Source: Candidatus Methanomassiliicoccus intestinalis Issoire-Mx1 (GTDB lineage Archaea > Thermoplasmatota > Thermoplasmata > Methanomassiliicoccales > Methanomassiliicoccaceae). From it: a DNA stretch of 64,000 nucleotides. Where the stretch lies: positions 496,001 to 560,000 of the forward strand of contig NC_021353.1 in NCBI RefSeq assembly GCF_000404225.1, given 5' to 3'. The position numbers and the translations under genes were made by a program. The notes beneath the pieces are model-generated. The model worked only from the letters and a program-made list of their open reading frames with translations. It was not told the DNA's origin and did no database searches. Every line of letters begins with the position of its first letter. Position 1 is the stretch's first letter. This document shows, piece after piece, positions 52,885-61,991 of the stretch.

Positions 52885-53692
52885 TGTAACCGCCTATCCC
52901 AGCTGAAACAAGTCCTTCATACTGAGGTTGATCCTTCTTCGGAACAACCAGGGGTTGACCATTGTAATCCAATACATCAACCTCTATGCCATATACAGTT
53001 TGTATGATGTCTGGATTAATCACCTCTTTACCGCCGTATGCAATCAGCTCCCCATCTTTGATAAACAGAAACTTATCAGAGTAGTATGTTGCTAGATTGA
53101 TATCATGCATTGTCATTATCGTGCAAAGGCCGTGTTCTCTGACTACATGATTGATCATTCTCATTGTAATGTGCTGATTAGCAATATCTAAATTATTTGA
53201 AGGTTCATCCAAAATCAATAACTTAGGTTCCTGAGTGATGGCTCTGCCTATCTGTACTTTCTGAAATTCTCCTCCGCTGATCTCATCTACATATTTCAGC
53301 GAAAGATCGCTTAGTCCTAATGACTCGATGATGCTCCATGCAATTTCAACATCTTTCTGTGTTGTAGTCCAATCAATATGAGGCCGTCTTCCAATAAGTA
53401 TCGAGTCAAATACTGTAATCCTTGAGGTATATGTCTTCTGCGGAACATATGCTACTCTTTTAGCCAGTTCTCTTGAAGAAAGGCTCAAGATGTCAGTTCC
53501 GTCTATTGTTATTTTTCCAGATGATGGTCTATGGATATTGCAGATGCATTTCAACAGGGTTGTTTTACCAGTACCATTTGGTCCTAGTATTGAGATGATA
53601 TTATTGTGATCTGCATCAAAACTCACATCTTTGAGAATCTCTCTTTCATCATCATATGTAAATCTTACTGACTTCACTTCAAGCAGACTCAT
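52877..53692 (-). CDS. ABC transporter ATP-binding protein (FecE/BtuD type)
   Basis: 271 residues. GPNGTGKTTLL Walker A, SGGEFQKVQIGRA signature and LLILDEPSNNLD Walker B; order and length fit metal-chelate or B12 importers. ATGA overlap with the permease. Confidence 0.87.
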   Translation of the reverse strand: MSLLEVKSVRFTYDDEREILKDVSFDADHNNIISILGPNGTGKTTLLKCICNIHRPSSGKITIDGTDILSLSSRELAKRVAYVPQKTYTSRITVFDSILIGRRPHIDWTTTQKDVEIAWSIIESLGLSDLSLKYVDEISGGEFQKVQIGRAITQEPKLLILDEPSNNLDIANQHITMRMINHVVREHGLCTIMTMHDINLATYYSDKFLFIKDGELIAYGGKEVINPDIIQTVYGIEVDVLDYNGQPLVVPKKDQPQYEGLVSAGIGGYND

Positions 53693-54804
53693 TTAGAACC
53701 CCCTCTTGAAGATATTAGTTTGCGAATGTCGAGTTTCTTTTTTCTATATCCTCTTATCAAAAGATATAGGAATAAAGGCCCTCCTAAAAATGATGTTATT
53801 ATTCCGACAGGCAGCGTAAAGTCCATCAAATTCTGCCCTATGCAATCCGAAACCAGGAGGATAAGTGCCCCCATGAACATTGAGCCCAGCAAAAGATACC
53901 GGTGATCATTTCCAATGAGCCTCCTTACTATGTGCGGGCCTAGCAGTCCGATAAATGCAACTATGCCCATGAATGATACAATTATTGCAGTTAATAATGC
54001 TGCAGCAAACAGCGACACAAGCCTGAGTCTATTTACATTTACTCCCAATGATAAAGCAACATCATCTCCAACATCGAGCGCATTGTAGTCTAACCTGTTG
54101 TATAAGAAATAGATTATAATTACTAATGTGATTATAAATATTAATGCCAGTTCATCCCAAGTGGCTTTACCCATTGATCCAAATTGCCAGAAAACAATTG
54201 TGGATAAAGCATACTCGTTATACATATATTGAAGGAAACTTATTCCTGCTGAGAATATGGAGCTTAAGGCAACTCCTGCGAGAACCATCGTCTCAGGGCT
54301 TACCTTAGTAACTTTGACTAAAAGAATTATGACCCCTGTTGCGATCATTGACCAGATGAATGCGCTTATTGCAACAGTGTATGGATTATTAATTGTAATT
54401 GTAGCCATACTCTGGCCGGTAATGATCCCTCCACCTAGGAGAACTATCCCTATCGATGCTCCAAACGCAGCCGCATTGGACACTCCTAATGTATACGGTG
54501 AGCCAAGTGGGTTCTTAAGAACGCACTGCATAACTGTTCCAGATATGCCTAGCGCAAAACCCGCTAAGATGGCTGATATGACTCTTGGTATGCTTAAGTC
54601 CCAGACGAGAATACTGTCCAGATCGTCGTTAGATGGATCACCTTTATTGAATAAAATATTTAAAAGATCTGAAAATGAATCTAAATCTGAATTTATTTTA
54701 AGGACTACCAGTGATAATATCACAATTAATGCTGCTAAAACTAGCAATACCAGAAATTTCTTCCTATTGTGCTCTTTAAACTTCTCAATTCCTGATTTTT
54801 CCAT
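53689..54804 (-). CDS. ABC transporter permease (FecCD type)
   Basis: 371 residues, about 9-10 membrane segments. RVISAILAGFALGISGTVMQ and LKNPLGSPYTLGVSNAAAFG are FecCD/BtuC signatures. It moves iron chelates, haem or cobamide. In methylotrophic methanogens a cobamide supply matters, so a B12-type role is plausible but not shown. Confidence 0.87.
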   Translation of the reverse strand: MEKSGIEKFKEHNRKKFLVLLVLAALIVILSLVVLKINSDLDSFSDLLNILFNKGDPSNDDLDSILVWDLSIPRVISAILAGFALGISGTVMQCVLKNPLGSPYTLGVSNAAAFGASIGIVLLGGGIITGQSMATITINNPYTVAISAFIWSMIATGVIILLVKVTKVSPETMVLAGVALSSIFSAGISFLQYMYNEYALSTIVFWQFGSMGKATWDELALIFIITLVIIIYFLYNRLDYNALDVGDDVALSLGVNVNRLRLVSLFAAALLTAIIVSFMGIVAFIGLLGPHIVRRLIGNDHRYLLLGSMFMGALILLVSDCIGQNLMDFTLPVGIITSFLGGPLFLYLLIRGYRKKKLDIRKLISSRGGSK

Positions 54805-54820
54805 GATATTACCTGTTGGG

Positions 54821-54844
54821 CAATCCCCTCCGAAGAGGGGATTG
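54821..54844 (-). terminator. UUCG-capped intercistronic hairpin
   Basis: Plus-strand CAATCCCCTC-CGAA-GAGGGGATTG; on the minus strand it is a perfect 10-bp stem with a C(TTCG)G cap, an extra-stable tetraloop. It lies in the 49 bases between the substrate-binding gene stop (54854) and the permease start (54804). It may set the higher level of the binding protein by stopping or protecting part of the transcript. Confidence 0.55.
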
Positions 54845-54853
54845 AATTGCGTT

Positions 54854-56137
54854 TTAATAGCTCATCTTTCCGCTAGAATCTATTGATATCTCTCCAAATA
54901 TCGGGTTCTTTTTTGCTACCAGGTACATGGAATTCATATCTTCAAAGATACTGGTTCCATTTTCTGGAAGATCAACCGTATAGGATTTGAATTCTGAGAT
55001 ATTGCGGTTTGATTCATGAGTTCCAAAGAATAGATCATACACATGTTTGATCTTTTCATTCATCTGAGACTCTGTAATTACAGAATCACCGTAAGCATAC
55101 CTGAGTATTTGATATGCATCGATGAACACACTCTCATAATTAATTCCTGTCCAGATGTATGGTGCAATGAGGTATGCATCATGACCTTCAAACATCTTTA
55201 TAATTCCTTGAGATGTATTATCTGTATTGGAAGAATATCCAGATGCATCTACAAAAAGAATAGTATCTTCTTTAATTCCATTTTTGATTGTTGCAGCAGA
55301 ATATTCTTTGACTCCAGATCCTTCATAATTTACAGAGCCGCCAATGATATTGGTCACGTTTGCAAGTTCAAAAGGCAGATAGTATGAAAGAGATGAATTA
55401 ATGCCATGTGCCCCATTGTATGATACTGATCCAATGTAGGCGCTTTTCTTTTCTGTTACTTTTCCAGAGAAGCTCTTAAGATCATTCACAATCTCTTTAA
55501 ACGCTTCTTTTAACTCTTTTCCTCTTTTTTCTTGTCCAAGCGCCTTAGAGAGCACATCTATCTGTTTTTCCAGATCATCTGTAATCATAAATGTTTTTGA
55601 ATCAAGAAATGTATAGATCTCTCCAATTGCAATTGTATTGATTCCAGAGCTCTCAATAGCTGCCATTTCATTACGGTATTCTGTATAGAATTTAGCAGGA
55701 ACTACAACGATCGATGGTTTAAGTTCGATTATTGTTTTTACATCTTCAGTAGTTATAGCACAGTTGGAATGTGTAAAATATTTTCTTGCAGCATCAGCAT
55801 CGCTCAGCTTTGCCGAATCGCCACCATCAATATCAACCTGTGCGCGGCCAACATACATAAATGTTTTTCCAAGGTAGTTAGTCATATCATTTTGATCAAC
55901 CATAACACATTTGTCAGCTAATCCAAAGTATGTCATCCACCTGAAGCTGTCTTGGCCTACAGCAACTATGCCTCCATCTAAATTGCTCACAGGTACTATT
56001 TCCTGCCCGGCAAAATCAATGTTTACAGTATTGGTTTCATCATCGTCAGATGCTGAAGTAAAGAAATATACTCCAACTCCTGCAACTATTATAACTGCAA
56101 CAATGATGATTGCCACAATGCTCTTTTGTACTTGCAT
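54854..56137 (-). CDS. ABC transporter substrate-binding protein (FepB/BtuF type)
   Basis: 427 residues. N-terminal single membrane helix KSIVAIIIVAVIIVAGVGVYF acts as an anchor or signal; the periplasmic-binding-like fold follows with long linkers. ATG 56137 preferred. It lies at the head of the operon with permease, ATPase and methyltransferase. Confidence 0.8.
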   Translation of the reverse strand: MQVQKSIVAIIIVAVIIVAGVGVYFFTSASDDDETNTVNIDFAGQEIVPVSNLDGGIVAVGQDSFRWMTYFGLADKCVMVDQNDMTNYLGKTFMYVGRAQVDIDGGDSAKLSDADAARKYFTHSNCAITTEDVKTIIELKPSIVVVPAKFYTEYRNEMAAIESSGINTIAIGEIYTFLDSKTFMITDDLEKQIDVLSKALGQEKRGKELKEAFKEIVNDLKSFSGKVTEKKSAYIGSVSYNGAHGINSSLSYYLPFELANVTNIIGGSVNYEGSGVKEYSAATIKNGIKEDTILFVDASGYSSNTDNTSQGIIKMFEGHDAYLIAPYIWTGINYESVFIDAYQILRYAYGDSVITESQMNEKIKHVYDLFFGTHESNRNISEFKSYTVDLPENGTSIFEDMNSMYLVAKKNPIFGEISIDSSGKMSY

Positions 56138-56348
56138 AGCCACCAGACAACACATCCAGGTAGATAATACCTATCTCAAAATCATAATAAATTCAGGTAG
56201 ATATGAGCCAGATATGGACAGTCATGGATGTTTTTAGACATAATTTCTACCCACCCACATCTGTTTAAAAATTGCATATCATAGCAATCAAAACATCTTG
56301 GTCCAATGGAAATGAATTTATATCAATTCACAGATGGGGGAACCAACT

Positions 56349-56459
56349 CCCGACTTAGCTCAGTCTGGCTAGAGCGGCTGACTGTAGTGGGTTCCCGGTA
56401 CTTCCGGTTCCTCAGCCGCTGATATCAGCAGGTCCCCGGTTCAAATCCGGGAGTCGGGA
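56349..56459 (+). tRNA. tRNA-Tyr (GTA) with a 36-nt intron
   Basis: Acceptor CCCGACT/AGTCGGG, anticodon GTA at 56384-56386, discriminator A at 56459. The intron lies at 56388-56423, directly after position 37, the canonical archaeal site for a bulge-helix-bulge intron. TTTATATC at 56317-56324 is its TATA box. No CCA encoded. Confidence 0.92.
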
Positions 56460-56508
56460 CCATTTTTCATAACAATCTTAATTAGTTTAGTCATAATGTC
56501 CCCGTTTA

Positions 56509-57948
56509 ATGACAATCGGCGTACTCTTGGCTCTGATTGTTTTCTTCACGGATATTCTTCTCATTCTTGTGTTGATTACCCTAGAAGGAAACCGAAAATC
56601 AGCGTTAATATGGATCGCAGTGCTAGCATTCATGCCGCTTGCTGGATTCATATTGTATCTGCTGTTCGGTCAGACTTTCTATCGTAAAAAATGGTTTGAA
56701 GTTAAAGGAATGCCTGAAGATGAGATCAGAGAGCTCAACGACAAAGTTATCTCTCTTATCGATGAAGGAAAAAAGTATGTCGAAGATCCCCTCGATAAAG
56801 AGTACCTCGACGTGGCAGCTGCGATGATGCGTGCAAATGCTAGTTATTACATTGATGATAATGATATCACAATATATCTGGATGGCAATGATAAGTTCAA
56901 GGATTTATTTGAGGATCTAAGGAACGCAAAGTCATTCATTCATCTTGAGTATTATATTGTGAGGGATGACGTTCTCGTCAATGAGATGATGGACTTACTG
57001 ATCAAAAAGCTGAATGAAGGCGTTGAAGTGAGATTAATGATCGACGCAATTGGCATGAACAGCGGTCCGAAGACAAGGATAAAAGAATTTAAAAAAGCCG
57101 GCGGGGAGTTCTCTTTGTTCCACAGTATGCCGACTGTTTTATTCAGCCCCAGGAAGAACAACAGAAACCATCGTAAGATCGCAGTCATAGATGGAAAAGT
57201 CGGCTATGTTGGAGGCTACAATATAGGAGACGAGTACCTTGGCAAAGGTCCATTTGGTTTCTGGAGAGATACCGGTACACGCGTGGTTGGTAATTCCGTT
57301 GCTGTAATGAATATGAGATTTTTCATGGACTGGAAATATGCTACTGGCAAGAATATCGATGTCAGTGCTAAATACTTCCCACCTTGTGGAAACTGCGGTT
57401 CTGACAAGATGCAGCTAGTTTCTGGAGGGCCAGATACAAAAAATAATCCAATCCAGAAAGAGTATCTTAAACTGGTAATGCTGGCTAAGGAAACGATCTA
57501 TATACATACTCCATATCTTGTTCCCGATCAGACATTGAAAGACACCCTTGAACTGGCGGCACTCTCTGGTGTAGATGTCAGGATAATTATTCCAGATAGG
57601 GTAGATCATGCCTTTGTATATTGGAGCAGTCTTTACAATGCTCATCTCATGATGAGAAACAATGTGAAAGTCTACCAATATCACAGAGGTTTCGTTCATT
57701 CTAAAACCTTTGTTGTAGACGGTAAATTTTGTTCAATTGGATCTGCAAATCTTGATGAGAGAAGTCTCAAGCTAAACTTTGAGACCAATGCAATGATCTA
57801 TTCTGAAAGAATCGGAGAACAGATGAAACAAGCATTCTTGGACGATCTTCAGTATTGCACATTATATACTGAAGAGCAATATCAGTCCAGAACTCTAAAA
57901 GAAAAATTCAAGACCTGCATTTCAACAATGATGGAAAGTCTTCAATGA
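56509..57948 (+). CDS. Phospholipase D-family cardiolipin synthase-like enzyme
   Basis: 479 residues. Two N-terminal membrane helices, then two PLD motifs: NHRKIAVIDG (about 222) and VHSKTFVVDG (about 398). In bacteria such enzymes make cardiolipin; in archaea they may make bis-polar ether lipids. Start ATG 56509 has a short leader and no strong ribosome site. It converges on the PHP gene. Confidence 0.84.
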   Translation: MTIGVLLALIVFFTDILLILVLITLEGNRKSALIWIAVLAFMPLAGFILYLLFGQTFYRKKWFEVKGMPEDEIRELNDKVISLIDEGKKYVEDPLDKEYLDVAAAMMRANASYYIDDNDITIYLDGNDKFKDLFEDLRNAKSFIHLEYYIVRDDVLVNEMMDLLIKKLNEGVEVRLMIDAIGMNSGPKTRIKEFKKAGGEFSLFHSMPTVLFSPRKNNRNHRKIAVIDGKVGYVGGYNIGDEYLGKGPFGFWRDTGTRVVGNSVAVMNMRFFMDWKYATGKNIDVSAKYFPPCGNCGSDKMQLVSGGPDTKNNPIQKEYLKLVMLAKETIYIHTPYLVPDQTLKDTLELAALSGVDVRIIIPDRVDHAFVYWSSLYNAHLMMRNNVKVYQYHRGFVHSKTFVVDGKFCSIGSANLDERSLKLNFETNAMIYSERIGEQMKQAFLDDLQYCTLYTEEQYQSRTLKEKFKTCISTMMESLQ

Positions 57949-57956
57949 TTCTCCAT

Positions 57957-58865
57957 CTAATTTTCTTTTTTAAAACTGTCAATGTAGTGTTTTACCCTTA
58001 CCATATTTTGTTTATAATGAATTTCCAGCGATGAAGGTATATGCTGGAAATAATAAGGCGACATGGAGGCACCCGCTGCTATTTTCATTTTGGTATTCTT
58101 TTCAGTTCCAATGACTTCATTTTTTCCTTTTTTGATATTATCTAAGAACTCATCAATACCATCTGCTTTGGAAGTGGTTACAACATTTCCGACTTCACAC
58201 AGCATGTGTCCGTCGGTTCCACCAGTGCAGCCGATATGGTATTTTCGTGAATACTGCAGAGCTTCTAAATTAGATTTATGATTCATGCCGCTGCAGATGA
58301 CTTCATATGCATCAATTCTGCGTGCCGTGTCTTCTGTCAGATATGATCTATTTATGCATTTTTGCATTCCTTTGTTAAACATAAAATAACCCATTGGATG
58401 AGCAGCAGAGATTACGCAATTTTCTTTTTCCAAGGAGTCTAAAATTTCCAGAGTGTTCATCCGAATTGCTAGGCAGGGATTGCTCTGAATTCTACGTTTG
58501 ATATTACTCTCCCAGTACGAATACAAATCGTTAGCTTCGTAAAAATATACGAGGATATGCGGGCCATCCCACGCGCTTATCTCTATTCCTGGAATCACGA
58601 ATGTTGAACATTTGCTGTGAAAAGCTTCCTTGACTCCGCCGATTAGATTGTGATCTGTTATGGCTAGACCTACCTTTCTTTCACCAGCTAGCTTTAAAGC
58701 TTCTTTAACGTCTGTCCTGGAGTCCGAATGCCGAGTATGAAAATGCATATCTGCAGACATCATTCCCATATCATTCAACAAATCCCAGTCGGGGATTTCA
58801 AATCTGACCTCAGGTTCATTTACAATCTGCAAACTTCTTCGCTCCTTGATAGGTTGTTCAATCAA
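57957..58865 (-). CDS. PHP-domain phosphoesterase
   Basis: 302 residues. Polymerase and histidinol phosphatase fold: DMHFHTRH, AITDHN, PGIEIS, AAHP and GGTDGH supply the metal ligands in order. Substrate unknown; the family includes nucleotide and 3'-phosphate hydrolases. It ends in TAG; readthrough would add four residues before TGA. Start ATG 58865; residues ~1-37 precede the fold, so Met33/35 starts are also possible. Confidence 0.78.
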   Translation of the reverse strand: MIEQPIKERRSLQIVNEPEVRFEIPDWDLLNDMGMMSADMHFHTRHSDSRTDVKEALKLAGERKVGLAITDHNLIGGVKEAFHSKCSTFVIPGIEISAWDGPHILVYFYEANDLYSYWESNIKRRIQSNPCLAIRMNTLEILDSLEKENCVISAAHPMGYFMFNKGMQKCINRSYLTEDTARRIDAYEVICSGMNHKSNLEALQYSRKYHIGCTGGTDGHMLCEVGNVVTTSKADGIDEFLDNIKKGKNEVIGTEKNTKMKIAAGASMSPYYFQHIPSSLEIHYKQNMVRVKHYIDSFKKEN

Positions 58866-59016
58866 TTCTTTCTAAATATTAACGCTTTTCTTCAGGTTTT
58901 TTCACTCTGCTGTAAAATTTCATTTTAAAGAGCATTTGTATAACATATAATCGAACTTCTCATAACTTACTCTCGGAATACCTAAGATTATAATCTATAT
59001 CGGACATACGAGGAAT

Positions 59017-59601
59017 ATGGATATGACCGACATCTCGAATGTGGTTAATGATTATATTCTGGAAATTGTCCTTATTTTAGGGGGACTTCTAGCAGTCATA
59101 ATTGCAATTCAGTATGTTAGGAAAAAAGAATCCTTTTCATACAAGGCTTTGACCGCATTGGGGTTTATATTTGGAATATTAATGGTTATTGTTGCATTGG
59201 TTGATTATAAGGATTGGATTCTGAGTACGGCATTGATTGTTGCCATTGCAGGATTTGCATTAATTATAAGACCAATACGAAATGTCCATATCTCTCCATT
59301 ATTCGCGCTTTTGGTAATGGCTATTGTGTATATTTCTCTTGGAACACTTACTACCGTAGGCAGTATAGACGTGTCATTTCTGGCTGAAGGGTGGCCAAGG
59401 ATAATCTTAGCGTTCGTCATCGGTGCCATTTTCTACATGCTGTTCAACTTTGCTGAATCCATCATCAAAATGTTTGGTAAGGTTCTGAACTGGTGGCCTT
59501 TACTTTTCGTATTGGGCTTAGTGTGTATTGCAGAAGGGATATGTGTCTACCTTGGATATGGCTCTGTGTATGATCTGATCCTGCCATATCTGCAGAATTA
59601 A
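59017..59601 (+). CDS. Six-helix membrane protein of unknown function
   Basis: 194 residues, about six hydrophobic segments spaced evenly, short loops. No charged-motif signature. Start ATG 59017. Function not recognised. Confidence 0.6.
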   Translation: MDMTDISNVVNDYILEIVLILGGLLAVIIAIQYVRKKESFSYKALTALGFIFGILMVIVALVDYKDWILSTALIVAIAGFALIIRPIRNVHISPLFALLVMAIVYISLGTLTTVGSIDVSFLAEGWPRIILAFVIGAIFYMLFNFAESIIKMFGKVLNWWPLLFVLGLVCIAEGICVYLGYGSVYDLILPYLQN

Positions 59602-59658
59602 ACTTTTTAAAAGACAGTTTTGGCTAACATCCAAGACTGTCTGCACTTATTTTTAAAC

Positions 59659-60114
59659 TCATTTACCTTTAATGGAATCCTGAGTCTTTTTCATAATTTT
59701 TATTAATGTACTGAGCTCCTCCGCAGACAGATCTGAAAATAGAACATCAATTGATGATTCAAACTCATTTTTTGATTTTATAACAAGCTCTCTTCCTTGC
59801 TCTGTTAAATGCACGTTATATTTTTTGCTGTTCTTGTTTTTGCGGTCATCAGCCACGATACCTCTTTCCCTGAGTTCCGATATCATCCGCGTAGTGTTGG
59901 ATTTATCTGTACCGGTTTGTTCGGTCAGCTCTTTCATGGTTGCATTTCCTTTTTGAAATAGGGTAACGAGGTATGGTAAATAGCATGCTTTTAGATTGTA
60001 CTGCTTAAGCGTCTCTGCAGATTTTTGTGTAATGTACTTAGATACTGTATGTACATAGGATGGAAGAAACATCTTCCACTCAGGCACCATCTTTTCATCT
60101 GGCAAGATTTTCAC
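59659..60114 (-). CDS. MarR-family transcriptional regulator
   Basis: 151 residues. Winged helix with ATMKELTEQTGTDKSNTTRM recognition helix region and a DDRKNKNSKKYNVHLTEQG wing, flanked by dimerising helices. It follows the MFS pump in the same direction by 83 bases, so it is likely part of one transcript. Two palindromic sites upstream of the pump are its likely operators; autoregulation as in mar/emr systems is inferred. Confidence 0.85.
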   Translation of the reverse strand: MKILPDEKMVPEWKMFLPSYVHTVSKYITQKSAETLKQYNLKACYLPYLVTLFQKGNATMKELTEQTGTDKSNTTRMISELRERGIVADDRKNKNSKKYNVHLTEQGRELVIKSKNEFESSIDVLFSDLSAEELSTLIKIMKKTQDSIKGK

Positions 60115-60197
60115 CTTTTCATTTATCTGTTATTTTGATGGTAGATCAGGACTCCCGCCCTGATCTATTTTTAAACTAGGAACCACTAAATGGTTTA

Positions 60198-61760
60198 TCA
60201 TTCCTCTTTTTCAATGACCTGATCCAGGTTCTTTTCCGTTTTAACACTCACAATCGGCCTAGTCTTCAAGAATGATGCTATTACTGCTACGAACAGGATC
60301 AATATTGCTGCTACAAGGAATGTGAGTGCGATCGCATCTCCATAGTCGCTCACGATTGTCTGTACATAGCCTGGACCGAATTCTGACATGATCTCTCCAA
60401 GATGATTCAAAATTGAAGTGGTCATTGGGAATCCTGCATCTGAGAGGCCAGGAATCGCATTCAGTTTTTGGATGAATGCAGTTGAGATTATTGTAGCAAA
60501 TAATCCAGTGGCCATCGTACCTCCAATATTCCTGAACAAGTTAATTGTGGATGTAACCATTCCCATCTCTTTTTCTGATGAGTTATTCTGCACCAAGATC
60601 ATAATCACAGACATTACACAGCCAAATCCGAATCCGCAGATGAACAGCGAGAGCAGAAGAAACCACAGATCACTGCCGTTATGCAGAAAGCTCATCATAA
60701 GCAGTCCAATGAATGAAAATATGGGTCCAGATATGAGCCATGGCTTGTACCCTGTGCGATTAAGCAGAGCACCGCTGGAGATTGAAGTAATCATCATGCC
60801 GGCTACAAGTGCCAAGGTAACATAACCGGATTCAGTGGGGGTGTAACCCATGATCATCTGCAGGAATATCGTGATGAATGTAAGAACGCCCATCATTGTC
60901 ATTCCAAAGATGAAGACCATCACACCGCTGCTGACGATCAGTTTGTTTTTGAATATGTGCGGGTTCATCACTGGATCTTTTACCTTATGCTCTATCTTTA
61001 CAAATGCATGCAGCAATGCTACTGCAATTATGACCATTATCAATGTTTCAACACTTATCCATGCGAAATCATTCCCTGCCCACGTGAATAGAAGCAGAAT
61101 ATCAGCTATGAATATACTTAGAACTCCCATTCCGGTGTAATCTATGTATGGTTTTTCCTGAACGTTGATCGAAGGGAATTTCGCAGCTGTGAGTGCAATC
61201 ATTACCAAGCCGATCGGGACATTAATAAAGAAACACCAGTGCCAGCCGATGCTGTCTGTTATAATACCTCCCAGCAGCGGTCCTATTGCAGAGCCCACTG
61301 CAAAAATCGCTCCCAGCATGCCCTGAACCTTTCCTCTTTTTTCTGGAGGGTATAAGTCTGCTACAGTTGCAGTAGCTACAGGAATTAATGTTCCTCCGCC
61401 GAAACCTTGCAGTGCCCGGAATGCAATAAGTTCGACCATATTTGTGGATAATCCAGCTAACACCGAACCGGCTAAGAAGAGCCCTATTCCCACTAATAAA
61501 AGAGGCTTCCTTCCATAAATATCTGACAACTTTCCAGATATTGGAATAAGGACAGTCTCACAGAGCATGTATGCAGTAATAGCCCATGAGTATAGATCCA
61601 TCCCATTAAGATCCTGAGCAATCGTCTTCAATGCAGTTGATACAATTGTACCATCCAAACAGGCAACAATCATACCCAAAGCCAGACCTAGCATGATCAT
61701 ATTTCGGGTTTTAGAATCAATATTTGAGCTGTTGACAGATGTTCTTACATTTTGAGTCAT
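60198..61760 (-). CDS. MFS multidrug exporter (EmrB/QacA, DHA2 type)
   Basis: 520 residues, about 14 membrane segments. LDGTIVSTALKTIA in TM1 (motif D1), GKLSDIYGRKPLL after TM2 (motif A) and GPLLGGIITDSIGWHW in TM5 (motif C) identify a DHA2 drug:H+ antiporter. The organism would export toxic compounds; the substrate is unknown. Followed by a MarR regulator; promoter carries palindromes. Confidence 0.87.
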   Translation of the reverse strand: MTQNVRTSVNSSNIDSKTRNMIMLGLALGMIVACLDGTIVSTALKTIAQDLNGMDLYSWAITAYMLCETVLIPISGKLSDIYGRKPLLLVGIGLFLAGSVLAGLSTNMVELIAFRALQGFGGGTLIPVATATVADLYPPEKRGKVQGMLGAIFAVGSAIGPLLGGIITDSIGWHWCFFINVPIGLVMIALTAAKFPSINVQEKPYIDYTGMGVLSIFIADILLLFTWAGNDFAWISVETLIMVIIAVALLHAFVKIEHKVKDPVMNPHIFKNKLIVSSGVMVFIFGMTMMGVLTFITIFLQMIMGYTPTESGYVTLALVAGMMITSISSGALLNRTGYKPWLISGPIFSFIGLLMMSFLHNGSDLWFLLLSLFICGFGFGCVMSVIMILVQNNSSEKEMGMVTSTINLFRNIGGTMATGLFATIISTAFIQKLNAIPGLSDAGFPMTTSILNHLGEIMSEFGPGYVQTIVSDYGDAIALTFLVAAILILFVAVIASFLKTRPIVSVKTEKNLDQVIEKEE

Positions 61761-61778
61761 TCAACATCTCCAAAGATA

Positions 61779-61794
61779 TGTTGAGATCTCAACA
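61779..61794. promoter_or_regulatory. Palindromic operator 1 of the MFS-MarR operon
   Basis: TGTTGAGATCTCAACA, a perfect 16-bp palindrome, 19 bases before the MFS start and covering the expected transcription start given the minus-strand TATA-like TTTAAATA (about 61803-61810). Confidence 0.65.
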
Positions 61795-61812
61795 AATCAT
61801 TGTATTTAAAGA

Positions 61813-61828
61813 TGTTGAGGCATCAACA
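61813..61828. promoter_or_regulatory. Palindromic operator 2 of the MFS-MarR operon
   Basis: TGTTGA-GGCA-TCAACA shares both half-sites with operator 1 and lies immediately upstream of the TATA-like box, so the two sites bracket the core promoter. The pair fits a MarR dimer blocking TBP/TFB access. Confidence 0.6.
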
Positions 61829-61991
61829 AATCTTGATAGATGCTGAGAGGTTATTCTGAAACTTATTATGAATGAATTAGTGTTAATCGCAGCAATACAC
61901 ATTCTAAGTGCTGTCTCCCGCACGTAGCAAATATAAAGTAAACACACGCTCATTCCTCATGTAATTTTAATAAACAGTTTATGTGATTAAC

